From the NCBI GenBank assembly GCA_003635195.1, contig PYIY01000068.1, positions 1-64,000 of the forward strand: 64,000 bases of DNA, in the 5' to 3' direction. Position numbers and translations under genes: made by a program. Positions 15,013 through 24,017 of the stretch are shown here, in pieces (positions within the stretch are counted from its first letter, which is position 1; each line of letters starts with the position of its first letter). This stretch comes from Candidatus Poribacteria bacterium. GTDB lineage: Bacteria > Poribacteria > WGA-4E > WGA-3G. The notes under the pieces were generated by a model. It was given only the letters and a program-made list of their open reading frames with translations, was not told the DNA's origin and searched no databases.

Positions 15013-17289
15013 ATGAAAACACATATTTTTATCGTCCTCCTATTGCTCACCGCATCTGGACTCGTACATGCTAAAGCAACTGATGGCATGATCGCTTTTG
15101 ATTATCCTGACGCACCACGCGCTAAATTTCAATTCCATTTTACTCGCGAATTCATCGCACTTGCTGGTGCAACAGCACCTTTCAACAGAGTGTCGGATGT
15201 TTATTTCCAGACCTATGATGCTGAAGTCGGTCTATTTGATCAATTCGTTCAGTATTATGGTCAAACTTTGAAAGCAGCAAGCTGGCACAGTCTACAAGAA
15301 GATAACGACATATGCCTTTATGTGTTAGAAGCAACAAATGCGCAAGGCTCGCAGTCAGGTAAACTAATTTCGGGGATCTTTGTAGTTGTAAAAAGTGCCA
15401 ACAATGTGTATCTGTTAAACATTGTAGGTAATATTCCGCCGCAACAGACAAGGCAGCTTTTAGCGAATCTGGATCAAATTGGAATAGAGGTTCCTGCATT
15501 AGCATCGCTTGATGCGCAAACGTTTCAGAGATTTGAAGAACCACCAGAACCGGTGCCGCCACCGACGCTATTACGCACTGCTGGCAAGCAGCCGGATTTT
15601 TTTCGTGTAGGATTTTCAGTGAAAGAGGAATCGCCAAAATTCGGATTGATTTTCTCAAGGAGTCACAATGAGACCCTGCATGGACAGTGGAGTTACTACG
15701 GACATCCGATTGAACAGATCCATATTCGTTCTGACAGCAAAGGTACAATCGCGCAAATCAGTGAGGCACTTCAAAAGGGGCCCGCTGATATTGAGGCGTT
15801 GCTGAATAGCCTTTCATTCCCAAATTCCCCTGAACATAAGGAGAAGCTTATTGTCCATACATGGGAACGTCTCGCGACAATTAGCGTTGGGAACATACCG
15901 GATCGTAAAAATGAGCCGTTTATGTTAGCGAAACAGTTTCGGACCTCAGAAGGGGAGCCGATTCATGAGATACGGATTCGAGGGTATCAAGACACACACC
16001 TGAAAGATGTTAGAAAAGCACTTGAAAAGGGTCCGGAGGAAATTGAAAAGGCGATCAGAGCACTGCCGAGCGCGATATCGGGTTTAGAAACGGCACGTCT
16101 CCGAATTGAGGAAAAAGGTGCTCAACGCACAGTAATCGTTACCATAGCCGAAACACCGCTTCCGTCCCGTTTTTATTTTGATAGCGCCCCGTGGGCTGGG
16201 TTCAATCGCGTCACTGGATGGGAGTTGGGCGCCCGCTTTGATTCCGGTTTTCGGAAAGGGGAGCGTCCAAACACTTCTTACAACATCAGCGTTCCGAGTG
16301 TATTTCGTGGTGATGATCTCTCAAAATTTTTCGGACGGGTGGGCTACGGATTTGGTAATAAGGAGTTCTACTATCGGGTTGGTGGCAGGGCAGCTTGGGG
16401 GGAACCTAATTCATGGCACCTTGGGTTGACGACGCAATTGCATCGCGCGACAAGCGTCATTGCCCCGGATCTTTTTCCGTTTTATGATGATACGGATATG
16501 ATAATTCTCCGAGTTTTGGGGGTGCCGGATCACCAGAATTACTATTTGAGAGAAGGAATTGAGGTCGCACTGCAATGGCAACCTATTAGGCAAAGGCATT
16601 CGTTCAAACTGGCGCTACTTGCGGAGTCACACGATAGTTTACGCAAAAGCACGGATTGGCACTTCTTCAATTGGCGGTCAAAAAGAGATGTGCGTGAAAA
16701 TCCGGTGATAACGCCGGGGCGAATGCGGAGTACGATGTTCAGATACGATTATAGTACTCGGCATAATTTTCTCGGTTGGCACAATACTTTCTTTGTTGAA
16801 CATGGCAGTAGTGCTATCGGCTCCGATTATGATTTTACACGGTATCAACTCCATCTACGCTATGCGCATCCGTTCGGTGGGCATCGGGTACGGACACGGG
16901 CAGTCGGCAGTTTTGCGACCACACCCTTGCCGATTCAACGCCAATTTATCATCGGTGGACCAGGCCTACTGAACGGCTATCCGCTTTACGCTTTTGCTGG
17001 CGATCAAGGCTTTCTCTTCAATATCGAGTTTTTTTTCCATTTACCGGCGTTAATGGCTTGGAATAACGTCTTCGATTTTTCTGATGTGCCTCTTTTTTTA
17101 GTGTTTTTTCTTGATGCAGGACAGGTGTGGAACGTGTCTGACGAGAGTTATATTTTTGAGCCTAAAAGTAATGCAGGTATCGGTTTGCAGCTTGGTAAGA
17201 CAGACTTTATCTTTCGGTTTAACGTTTCACAAGCCTTTGAAGCGGATCAAGGGGTTCGGTTCAACACCGCGTGGTTTTATAGTTTCTAA
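15013..17289 (+). CDS. Omp85/BamA-like outer-membrane barrel with DUF4252-like and POTRA-like N-terminus, copy 1
   Basis: 758 residues starting 'MKTHIFIVLLLLTASGLVHA', a cleavable signal peptide; the GTG at 14998 is less likely. Residues 25-170 resemble DUF4252 ('GIFVVVKSANNVYLLNIVG'). Two POTRA-like segments follow at about 226-295 ('PIEQIHIRS') and 312-380 ('PIHEIRIRG'). The C-terminal half is a surface-antigen D15/Omp85 barrel: 'FNRVTGWELG' opening strands, 'PIQRQFIIGGPGLLNGYP' in the position of the family's conserved late loop, 'FLDAGQVW', and a terminal strand ending in Phe. Omp85 proteins insert or transport proteins or lipids across the outer membrane. A paralogue lies at 19780, with the two TonB-like-N proteins between them, implying one export or assembly machine (inference). 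The substrate is unknown. Confidence 0.75.
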   Translation: MKTHIFIVLLLLTASGLVHAKATDGMIAFDYPDAPRAKFQFHFTREFIALAGATAPFNRVSDVYFQTYDAEVGLFDQFVQYYGQTLKAASWHSLQEDNDICLYVLEATNAQGSQSGKLISGIFVVVKSANNVYLLNIVGNIPPQQTRQLLANLDQIGIEVPALASLDAQTFQRFEEPPEPVPPPTLLRTAGKQPDFFRVGFSVKEESPKFGLIFSRSHNETLHGQWSYYGHPIEQIHIRSDSKGTIAQISEALQKGPADIEALLNSLSFPNSPEHKEKLIVHTWERLATISVGNIPDRKNEPFMLAKQFRTSEGEPIHEIRIRGYQDTHLKDVRKALEKGPEEIEKAIRALPSAISGLETARLRIEEKGAQRTVIVTIAETPLPSRFYFDSAPWAGFNRVTGWELGARFDSGFRKGERPNTSYNISVPSVFRGDDLSKFFGRVGYGFGNKEFYYRVGGRAAWGEPNSWHLGLTTQLHRATSVIAPDLFPFYDDTDMIILRVLGVPDHQNYYLREGIEVALQWQPIRQRHSFKLALLAESHDSLRKSTDWHFFNWRSKRDVRENPVITPGRMRSTMFRYDYSTRHNFLGWHNTFFVEHGSSAIGSDYDFTRYQLHLRYAHPFGGHRVRTRAVGSFATTPLPIQRQFIIGGPGLLNGYPLYAFAGDQGFLFNIEFFFHLPALMAWNNVFDFSDVPLFLVFFLDAGQVWNVSDESYIFEPKSNAGIGLQLGKTDFIFRFNVSQAFEADQGVRFNTAWFYSF

Positions 17290-17354
17290 GCAAAATTAAT
17301 TCTGTTTAGGTGTCCTTCTGACCGCACAGTCTCAAATATAGGGGGTATAGTGCG

Positions 17355-18635
17355 ATGCGAAGACGCACAAACCGTGCCTTGTTGCTATCATTCGGTCTGC
17401 ATATTGTGTTGGTGTTAATGATCTCCCCGTTTCTCGTCAATCATTTTGATGCCGAGAAAGAGAGCATAGCTGCGGAGATACTAACAGTGGACCCGGAAAA
17501 GCATGTGAAACGGCAGGTGTTGCCGCAGCGCCCGCGGTTGATGGCACGAGCGGTAAATGCTAAAATATCATCCGATTCACCTGCTTCACCGACTTATGCG
17601 CCACGGGTCAGTGCGCCGAAAGCACCCCTTCACGCCGATGTTGTGCCTGATGTCGTTACACACACGGATATACCCCAAACGGAGAGCCCGAGTGCCGTTT
17701 CCAATGCCGGTTTTGGCGAAGATAGAACACTGGCGGGGCCCGTTGTTATTGAAGGGCAGCAAGGAACTGGTGCTGGTGGTGTCGGACGAGGCGGGTACGG
17801 CACGGGAACCGGCGGGAATGGACACGGCAGTGATGGGATTGTCGAACACTTTTCTAACTTCACAGGCGCAGCGGATATAAGTGCTACGGCGTTTGATAAG
17901 ATAGCCTATGCTTTTACTTTTGTTCGGTTAAAATATGGGAGGAAGGGGAGTTCATGGAAGGTAGATTGGCCCGATTCAGATCATAATTTCATACAGCAAC
18001 TCCGAGCCCGTACGACTCTTGACATTGCCCCAGAAGGGAAAATAATTGATATTGATTCTGAAGAACTTTTTCGTTATCCTTTCGCCTATATAATAGAGGC
18101 GAACCGACTAAATCTTACATATGTAGAAGCGAGGAATTTACGGAAGTATCTCTTAGGTGGTGGTTTCATTCTTGTTGACGACTTTCATGGACAGCAGCAA
18201 TGGAATCAGTTTTATGACCAGTTCAAAAGGATCTTCCCAGAACGCGAACCGGAAGACATCCCAATGTCGCATCCACTTTTTCACTGCTTCTATCATATTG
18301 ATGAATTGATACAAATTCCCGGTTCTGGTGCAGCACGTAGGGGGATAACCTACGAAGGGCATGATGGCTATCCTGCACAGTGCCGCGGCGTCTACGATGA
18401 CAGCGGCAGACTTATGATGATGATTAACTTCAATACAGACCTTGGAGATGGATGGGAACACTTCACAGACGATTTTTATCCAGACAAGTATTCGGACATG
18501 GCATTCAAAATGGGTGTTAATGCTGTTATCTATGCTCTTTCATCCAAACGTGCCGGGCATCAGAGCGAACCGAAAATTCCAGATGCTTTAAAAAAACTGC
18601 AGCAACGGCTTGAACAAATTGAGGAGATAGAATAA
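17355..18635 (+). CDS. TonB-like N-terminal anchor fused to DUF4159
   Basis: 426 residues. 'RTNRALLLSFGLHIVLVLMI' is a single inner-membrane helix of TonB/energy-transducer type. A Pro/Ala-rich periplasmic linker and a glycine-rich stretch (about 135-165) follow. Residues about 183-396 are DUF4159 ('GGGFILVDDFHG', 'MSHPLFHCFYHIDELIQIPG', 'RLMMMINFNTDLGDGWEHF'). DUF4159 has a GATase-like fold of unknown role and is often found near vWA/BatA-type operons. The first 130 residues are shared with the next gene, whose C-terminus is PA14 instead. The C-terminal 'IPDALKKLQQRL' is also shared. The next start codon lies one base after this stop, so the two are translationally coupled. Confidence 0.8.
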   Translation: MRRRTNRALLLSFGLHIVLVLMISPFLVNHFDAEKESIAAEILTVDPEKHVKRQVLPQRPRLMARAVNAKISSDSPASPTYAPRVSAPKAPLHADVVPDVVTHTDIPQTESPSAVSNAGFGEDRTLAGPVVIEGQQGTGAGGVGRGGYGTGTGGNGHGSDGIVEHFSNFTGAADISATAFDKIAYAFTFVRLKYGRKGSSWKVDWPDSDHNFIQQLRARTTLDIAPEGKIIDIDSEELFRYPFAYIIEANRLNLTYVEARNLRKYLLGGGFILVDDFHGQQQWNQFYDQFKRIFPEREPEDIPMSHPLFHCFYHIDELIQIPGSGAARRGITYEGHDGYPAQCRGVYDDSGRLMMMINFNTDLGDGWEHFTDDFYPDKYSDMAFKMGVNAVIYALSSKRAGHQSEPKIPDALKKLQQRLEQIEEIE

Positions 18636-18636
18636 A

Positions 18637-19767
18637 ATGCGAAAACACACAAATCGTGCCTTATTGCTATCATTCGTTCTCCATATAGGATTGATGTTAG
18701 CGATCTCCCCGTTTCTCGTTAATCATTTCGATGCAGAGAAAGATAATATATCTGTGGAGATACTAACAGCGGACCCGGAAAAGCGGGTGAAACGACAGGT
18801 TTTACCGCCGCGCTTACGGCTGATGGCGCGAGCGACAGATGGTGGCGCATCATCCGATTCACCCGCTTCACCGACGTATGCGCCACGGGTCAGTGCGCCG
18901 AAAGCACCCCTTCACGCCGATGTTGTGCCTGATGTCGTTACACACGCCGATATACCAAAAACGGATCGTCCGAGTACCGTTTCCAATGAAAGTTTTGGCG
19001 AAGGTAGGACAGCCGAAGGTCCTGTGGTCATTAAAGGACACCGCGGCAGAGGTACAGGTGGGGTTGGTGTCGGGTTCGGTGGACCTGAGCGTCAAGGTAG
19101 CGGCATTGGCATGGGATTAGCCAGTGGGATGGGAGTATCGGAAGCTGGACTTGATATCCCTATTCGGATAGATACAGGCGGCCTCGGTATTTTTGGCACA
19201 GAAGTGAAACCCGGGCACGGATTAGTCGGACAGGTTTATGTGCCCGGGGAGGCTATCTTCCGAATGCCCGATTTTGACAGTTTGGTGCCTGTCTATACTT
19301 TTGTCACAGCAAACTTAGATGTCCCCAGACGATACTATACCGCGGGATTCCCGACACCTAAAATGCAGTCTGTTGTTGAGAATTTTGCGATTCGCTTCCG
19401 TGCCGAATTGGAGATTAATATACCCGGTACGTATGTCTTTGAACTCAGCTCAGATGACGGTTCGCAATTATATATTAATGGGTCTCTCGTTGTGGATAAT
19501 GATGGGATCCATCCAACAAGGAGTCGGCAGGGACGTATAAATCTTGGGACGGGCATACACGCTGTTGAGATTCACTATTTTCAAGGCCCTCGAGAAGCTA
19601 TTGCGCTACAATGGTTTTATCAACTCCCAAATGGCACCAGACAAATTGTGCCACCCGATATTATCTACCACCCCGGCAAACCCAAAATGCCAGATGCATT
19701 GAAAAAACTACAGCAACGCCTGAAAAGCATTAATAGGGAGAAGACCGAAAATACCGGAGAGCAGTAA
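18637..19767 (+). CDS. TonB-like N-terminal anchor fused to a PA14 domain
   Basis: 376 residues. The N-terminal helix 'NRALLLSFVLHIGLMLAISP', the Pro-rich linker and a glycine-rich region (about 130-170) match the preceding protein. Residues about 190-350 form a PA14 beta-barrel: 'GTYVFELSSDDGSQLYING', 'LVVDNDGIHP', 'GIHAVEIHYFQG', 'IALQWFY'. PA14 domains bind glycans or cell-surface ligands, often with Ca2+ at the conserved DDG. The placement predicts a periplasm-spanning anchor that holds a binding module. The tail 'MPDALKKLQQRLKS' is the same as in the DUF4159 partner. Bases 18877-18945 are identical to 17595-17663, much closer than the flanking coding sequence. Confidence 0.8.
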   Translation: MRKHTNRALLLSFVLHIGLMLAISPFLVNHFDAEKDNISVEILTADPEKRVKRQVLPPRLRLMARATDGGASSDSPASPTYAPRVSAPKAPLHADVVPDVVTHADIPKTDRPSTVSNESFGEGRTAEGPVVIKGHRGRGTGGVGVGFGGPERQGSGIGMGLASGMGVSEAGLDIPIRIDTGGLGIFGTEVKPGHGLVGQVYVPGEAIFRMPDFDSLVPVYTFVTANLDVPRRYYTAGFPTPKMQSVVENFAIRFRAELEINIPGTYVFELSSDDGSQLYINGSLVVDNDGIHPTRSRQGRINLGTGIHAVEIHYFQGPREAIALQWFYQLPNGTRQIVPPDIIYHPGKPKMPDALKKLQQRLKSINREKTENTGEQ

Positions 19768-19779
19768 CGGAGATACTGG

Positions 19780-22227
19780 ATGAAAGATACGATTGTCAAA
19801 GTATTGGTGATATCTTTATTTCTCATTAGCAGTGGCGTGTCCGCACAAATAGACGATGGACATGTGCCTTTTGATTGCCCGGATGTGCCGTCGTCTCAGT
19901 TCCAATTTGATTTGAGCAGTGATGTTATTGCGCTTGTTGTGGAAGATCCGACCTCCGATATTGCGCCACTGTTTAAAAGCGTGGATAATCTCTATCTCAG
20001 GAACTACCGAAACCGATCCGGCAATTTTAAGAAGATGATTAAGTATTACAGCGAGGTCCTAAAAGGGCGTGGTTGGCGCGCGTTAGGACACTACCCACAA
20101 ACTGACCCTGAGAAAATTAGTCTTCACCTCTACGTTCTCCGCCAGAATGAAACCGTTAAAGGCATCTTCATCATCGTCAAAGACAAGGACGGAATATACC
20201 TAATAAACATTGTTTGTGAGATGCCGAGGCGGCAGCTGGGTGAGTTGTTAATGAACCTGAATCAACTCGGTATCGAAATTCCAAGATTGATGTCGCTAAA
20301 GCCCCGTGATTTAGAACTTGCGCCACCGCCACCGCCACCGCCTGATCCGGTCAAACCAGATCCAGGGCCAGATCCTCCGATTACAGAAGAGAGCGAAACA
20401 ACAGCATCCACTTCAGGTGAGACACCTGAGCCACCGCTTTGGGATTGGTATGTTGACGGTGAACGGATTAATGAAGTCCAGATTCAGAGCGCGCTCACAG
20501 TACCTGAAGGTACCGACCGAAAACGGATTGAAGAAACAATGGCGGCTGAAAAAGACAATATCATGAAGATGCTAAGAAGCGGTTCTGGTGAACTCAGAGA
20601 AGTTATACCGGTGCTATCAGGCGCGCTTGATGATTCCAGAGCCGTATCTTTTAGCGTTACAGAAGAAGGTGGGAAACGCATCGCCATAATTAGCGTCAAG
20701 TCTACGCGAAAGATATCAGTGTTGAAGTCAATGGAAATCTCAGGAGATGACGGTAAACAGGTAAATATATCAGTGGACGATAAGCTTGTTCCGCAGGGAG
20801 ATGGAGTCGAGACATCACCTGCGGGAACACGATTTTGGGCAAAGGATGTTCCGATTCACGAAGTCCGCATTCGAGGGAATCGGAAGGTGCCGGAGGCACG
20901 TATTCGGCAGACGCTTGATAATGCTTCACCTGATATTGATAAGGCACTCAGGACGCTATTTAAAGTGATGCCCTATTTTAAGGAGGTCCGGCTACAGGTT
21001 GATGAGTCGGATGCAAAGTACATCGCCACGATCTCTGTCGCGGAAAAACCGCTTTCTACGAATGCCTATCTCGGTCTCAGTCCGCCGATACGCCTCGGTT
21101 TTAACCGCGTGACGGGATGGGAGATCGGCACCGGCTTTGAATTTGGAAAACGCAAAGAGGTGGGTCCTCTCTGGATGTGGAATATCAGAAATTCGCAGCG
21201 CAATCAAATCTCAAGGCTGTTTGGAAAAGTCAGTTACGCGTTCGGCAATCCACATATCCATTACCATCTCGGAGGGATAGCGAATTGGGGAAAACCGTAT
21301 ACTTGGAACTTGGGGCTTATCGGACAATTCCAACGATTCACAGATATCGTTGCTCCTGAACTTTTTCCGGGCTATAACAGCGGCATAGGGATTTTCCAAC
21401 GCATTATCGGGGTGCCAGACCTTCAAAATTACTATTTGCGACAAGGTGCTGAGATCGGAGTGTATTGGACACCTATTATGCCTACGCATTCATTCAGGTT
21501 GTCTATGCTTGCGGAGTCGCATACAAGTCTTCAAAAAAGCACGGATTGGTTTGTTACCAATTGGACATCGAAACTCGCCCTCAGAGACAATCCCCCGATA
21601 ACCACAGGGCAAATGCGGAGTGTTACCTTTCAATACGATTTTCTTAGTAGAACAAAATCCCTCGGTTGGCATAATACTTTTTTCGCTGAACATAGCAGTG
21701 CCGCTGTGGGTTCCGATTTTGATTTCACACGCTTACAACTCCACCTTCGGTATGCTTTCCCACTACAAAATAACCGAATTCGTACCCGGCTTTTGCTCGG
21801 TTATTCCGATTCGGCATTGCCCATTCAACGCCAATTTGTGATAGGTGGGATGGGAGGCCTTAGGGGGTATCCTTGGTATAGACAAGAAACTGATTTTAAT
21901 GGTATAGTAACCTATGAGAGTGGACATACGGCTTCACCTTATGCGTTTGCTGGGGATAGAGGGTTTCTGTTGAATATCGAATATCATTACAAGTTGTCCA
22001 ATTTATTGCGTTGGAATATTTTCAAAAATGCGTTTCTTATCGCCTTCCTTGACGAAGGGCAAGTCTGGAGTGTATCCGACGGTGGATATGCTTTTAATCC
22101 CAAAGCGAGTGTAGGCATCGGTTTACAGTTTGGTGAAGATGATTCTGTTTTCAGGGTTAACATTGCTAAAGCCCTGGAATCTGATATAGGTGTCCAAATT
22201 ACGACAGTTTGGTATCATAGTTTCTAA
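19780..22227 (+). CDS. Omp85/BamA-like outer-membrane barrel with DUF4252-like and POTRA-like N-terminus, copy 2
   Basis: 815 residues. Signal peptide 'VLVISLFLISSGVSA'; GGAG 7 nt upstream supports the ATG. A DUF4252-like domain occupies about 25-170 ('GIFIIVKDKDGIYLINIVC'). A proline/aspartate hinge at 180-215 leads to two POTRA-like regions (about 225-315 and 355-425, 'DVPIHEVRIRGNRKVPEAR'). The Omp85 barrel runs from about 430 ('LGFNRVTGWEIG') with 'PIQRQFVIGGMGGLRGYP' and 'FLDEGQVWSVSDGGY'. It is longer than copy 1 because of the hinge and a loop near residues 700-730. It starts 12 bp after the PA14 gene, so it belongs to the same operon. Confidence 0.78.
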   Translation: MKDTIVKVLVISLFLISSGVSAQIDDGHVPFDCPDVPSSQFQFDLSSDVIALVVEDPTSDIAPLFKSVDNLYLRNYRNRSGNFKKMIKYYSEVLKGRGWRALGHYPQTDPEKISLHLYVLRQNETVKGIFIIVKDKDGIYLINIVCEMPRRQLGELLMNLNQLGIEIPRLMSLKPRDLELAPPPPPPPDPVKPDPGPDPPITEESETTASTSGETPEPPLWDWYVDGERINEVQIQSALTVPEGTDRKRIEETMAAEKDNIMKMLRSGSGELREVIPVLSGALDDSRAVSFSVTEEGGKRIAIISVKSTRKISVLKSMEISGDDGKQVNISVDDKLVPQGDGVETSPAGTRFWAKDVPIHEVRIRGNRKVPEARIRQTLDNASPDIDKALRTLFKVMPYFKEVRLQVDESDAKYIATISVAEKPLSTNAYLGLSPPIRLGFNRVTGWEIGTGFEFGKRKEVGPLWMWNIRNSQRNQISRLFGKVSYAFGNPHIHYHLGGIANWGKPYTWNLGLIGQFQRFTDIVAPELFPGYNSGIGIFQRIIGVPDLQNYYLRQGAEIGVYWTPIMPTHSFRLSMLAESHTSLQKSTDWFVTNWTSKLALRDNPPITTGQMRSVTFQYDFLSRTKSLGWHNTFFAEHSSAAVGSDFDFTRLQLHLRYAFPLQNNRIRTRLLLGYSDSALPIQRQFVIGGMGGLRGYPWYRQETDFNGIVTYESGHTASPYAFAGDRGFLLNIEYHYKLSNLLRWNIFKNAFLIAFLDEGQVWSVSDGGYAFNPKASVGIGLQFGEDDSVFRVNIAKALESDIGVQITTVWYHSF

Positions 22228-22270
22228 ACTGTGTGTTCTCAGATTCTGATGTCTTTCAAAGCAGCATAAT

Positions 22271-22990
22271 ATGCGAATTCTCCAAATATTAATCATCTGT
22301 GTTATGATGTACACGCCGACTCCTTCTGGGCATTCAGAGCAGAGCGCGGATACATTCACCTTTGTCCGTTTAAAATATCGAGGCCCTCGGAGTATATGGG
22401 ATTTAGATTGGCCCGCGTCGGATCGAAACTTTATCCGACAACTCCGCGAACACACGAATATCGAAGTCGCGCCAAAAGAGAAGATCATTGACATCCGTTC
22501 CAGAGAACTCTTTAAATATCCATTCGCTTATATGTTGGAGGTGAGTCGATTGCGTCTCACGTCTGAGGAGGCAGAAAACGTGCGCGAGTATCTCCTACGG
22601 GGTGGGTTTATCATGGTAGACGATTTCCATGGTGGGAGACAGTGGAAACAATTTTATAAGGAATTCAAGAAGATTTTCCCGAAACGTGAACCGGAAGACA
22701 TTCCGATGTCGCATCCACTTTTTCACTGCTTCTTTAAAATTGACAAACTGATGCAGATTCCGGGTGCCGGTGCAGCTATGAGGGGAAGGACCTATGAAAA
22801 GCACGACGGCTTCCCCGCGCGATGTCTCGGTGTTTATGACGACTATGGGCGGTTAATGATGATGATTAACTTCAATTCCGATCTCGGCGATGGTTGGGAG
22901 CATGCCGCTGAGAGTTTCTATCCGCGTGAATCCTCTGATATGGCGTTCAAACTCGGAATTAATGCCGTTGTCTATTCATTGACGCATTAA
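22271..22990 (+). CDS. Exported DUF4159 protein 1
   Basis: 239 residues: an N-terminal signal peptide (about 1-25, 'MRILQILIICVMMYTP'), then DUF4159 over almost the whole length, with 'LRGGFIMVDDFHGG', 'IPMSHPLFHCFFKIDKLMQ' and 'GRLMMMINFNSDLGDGWEH'. It is the stand-alone form of the C-terminal domain of the protein at 17355. The conserved acidic 'DDFHG' and His residues are all present. It lies 43 bp after the second Omp85 gene and 27 bp before a second DUF4159 gene. Function unknown; its repetition beside Omp85 genes argues for a structural role in the same envelope process. Confidence 0.8.
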   Translation: MRILQILIICVMMYTPTPSGHSEQSADTFTFVRLKYRGPRSIWDLDWPASDRNFIRQLREHTNIEVAPKEKIIDIRSRELFKYPFAYMLEVSRLRLTSEEAENVREYLLRGGFIMVDDFHGGRQWKQFYKEFKKIFPKREPEDIPMSHPLFHCFFKIDKLMQIPGAGAAMRGRTYEKHDGFPARCLGVYDDYGRLMMMINFNSDLGDGWEHAAESFYPRESSDMAFKLGINAVVYSLTH

Positions 22991-23017
22991 GGTTGTCTCT
23001 GTTTGGAGCAAGCGATC

Positions 23018-23746
23018 ATGCGAATTATTCTATTGCTAACGCTTATTGCCATACTGTCCATTTCTAATGGACGCTTGGACGGAGAGGACGATAGCGATCT
23101 GTTCACCTTTGTCCGATTACAATATAACGGACAACTCACACGACTGAGTAGTTGGCGGGTGGATTGGCCCGCATCGGATCGGAATTTTATCTGGCAACTC
23201 AGTAAGCAGACAAATATTACGGTCGCGCCCCGTGAAAAGATTATTGAGGTGGGTGCCTCAGAGTTATTTGAGTACCCTTTCGCGTATATGCTTGAAGTCG
23301 GTAGTCTCAGGTTAAGCACAAGCGAGGCAAAAAATCTACGCGAATATCTCTTACGCGGTGGGTTTATCTTTATTGATGATTTTCACGGTGAGCGTGAATG
23401 GAAATGGTTCTATACCGAGTTCAAGAAGATTTTCCCAGATCGAGAACCCGTAGACATCCCGATATCGCATCCGATTTTCCGTTGCTTTTTTAAAATTGAC
23501 AAGTTGATCCAGATCCCTGGACTCCGAGCACTTTTTAATGGTCGCACCTACGAACGACACGACGGGTACCCAGCATACTGCCGTGGGGTCTATGATGATT
23601 ACGGTCGGTTGATGATGATGATCAACTTTAATTCGGATCTCGGCGATGCTTGGGAACACGCTGCCGAGGACTACTACCCACGTGAGTATTCTGATATGGC
23701 ACTGAAAATGGGTATCAACGCCGTTGTTTATACCCTCACCCACTAA
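23018..23746 (+). CDS. Exported DUF4159 protein 2
   Basis: 242 residues from the ATG at 23018; the upstream TTG at 23003 would place polar residues before the signal peptide 'MRIILLLTLIAILSIS'. DUF4159 follows, with 'LRGGFIFIDDFHGEREW', 'IPISHPIFRCFFKIDKLIQ' and 'LMMMINFNSDLGDAWEH'. It resembles the preceding protein along the whole length and is the third DUF4159 copy in the cluster. It is the last gene of the cluster; a MITE follows immediately (23752). Confidence 0.8.
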   Translation: MRIILLLTLIAILSISNGRLDGEDDSDLFTFVRLQYNGQLTRLSSWRVDWPASDRNFIWQLSKQTNITVAPREKIIEVGASELFEYPFAYMLEVGSLRLSTSEAKNLREYLLRGGFIFIDDFHGEREWKWFYTEFKKIFPDREPVDIPISHPIFRCFFKIDKLIQIPGLRALFNGRTYERHDGYPAYCRGVYDDYGRLMMMINFNSDLGDAWEHAAEDYYPREYSDMALKMGINAVVYTLTH

Positions 23747-23751
23747 TCTAA

Positions 23752-23843
23752 TAGGACTTACGCAAAAAGTTGGAATTTCCGTCCTTTAAACCCCCTAAAT
23801 CCCCCTTATCAGGGGGACTTTAAAAAGGAATGCGTAAGTCTTA
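23752..23843 (+). mobile_element. MITE-like element with terminal inverted repeats, copy A
   Basis: About 92 bp bounded by TAGGACTTACGCA (23752-23764) and TGCGTAAGTCTTA (23831-23843), a 13-bp inverted repeat with one mismatch. The inside contains CCCCCTAAATCCCCCTTATC and then AGGGGGACTTT. Copy B at 42370-42490 carries the same interior in the opposite orientation. The size, TIRs and lack of coding potential fit a non-autonomous DNA transposon. Between here and 24017 I see nothing else. Confidence 0.7.
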
Positions 23844-24017
23844 ATCAGATAAAACTCGGATATCTGGGCGATAAATCCTGTTAAACTTTTTAGGTGAGTG
23901 AGAGTCTAAATCAAAAAATCCTTTCAGGTCAAGTTTCCATATATGTGCACGTTCTTATTAGCTTGGATGCTTATGTGACGGGAACTGCATTCGGCAAAAA
24001 GTAGGAGACAACAAAAT

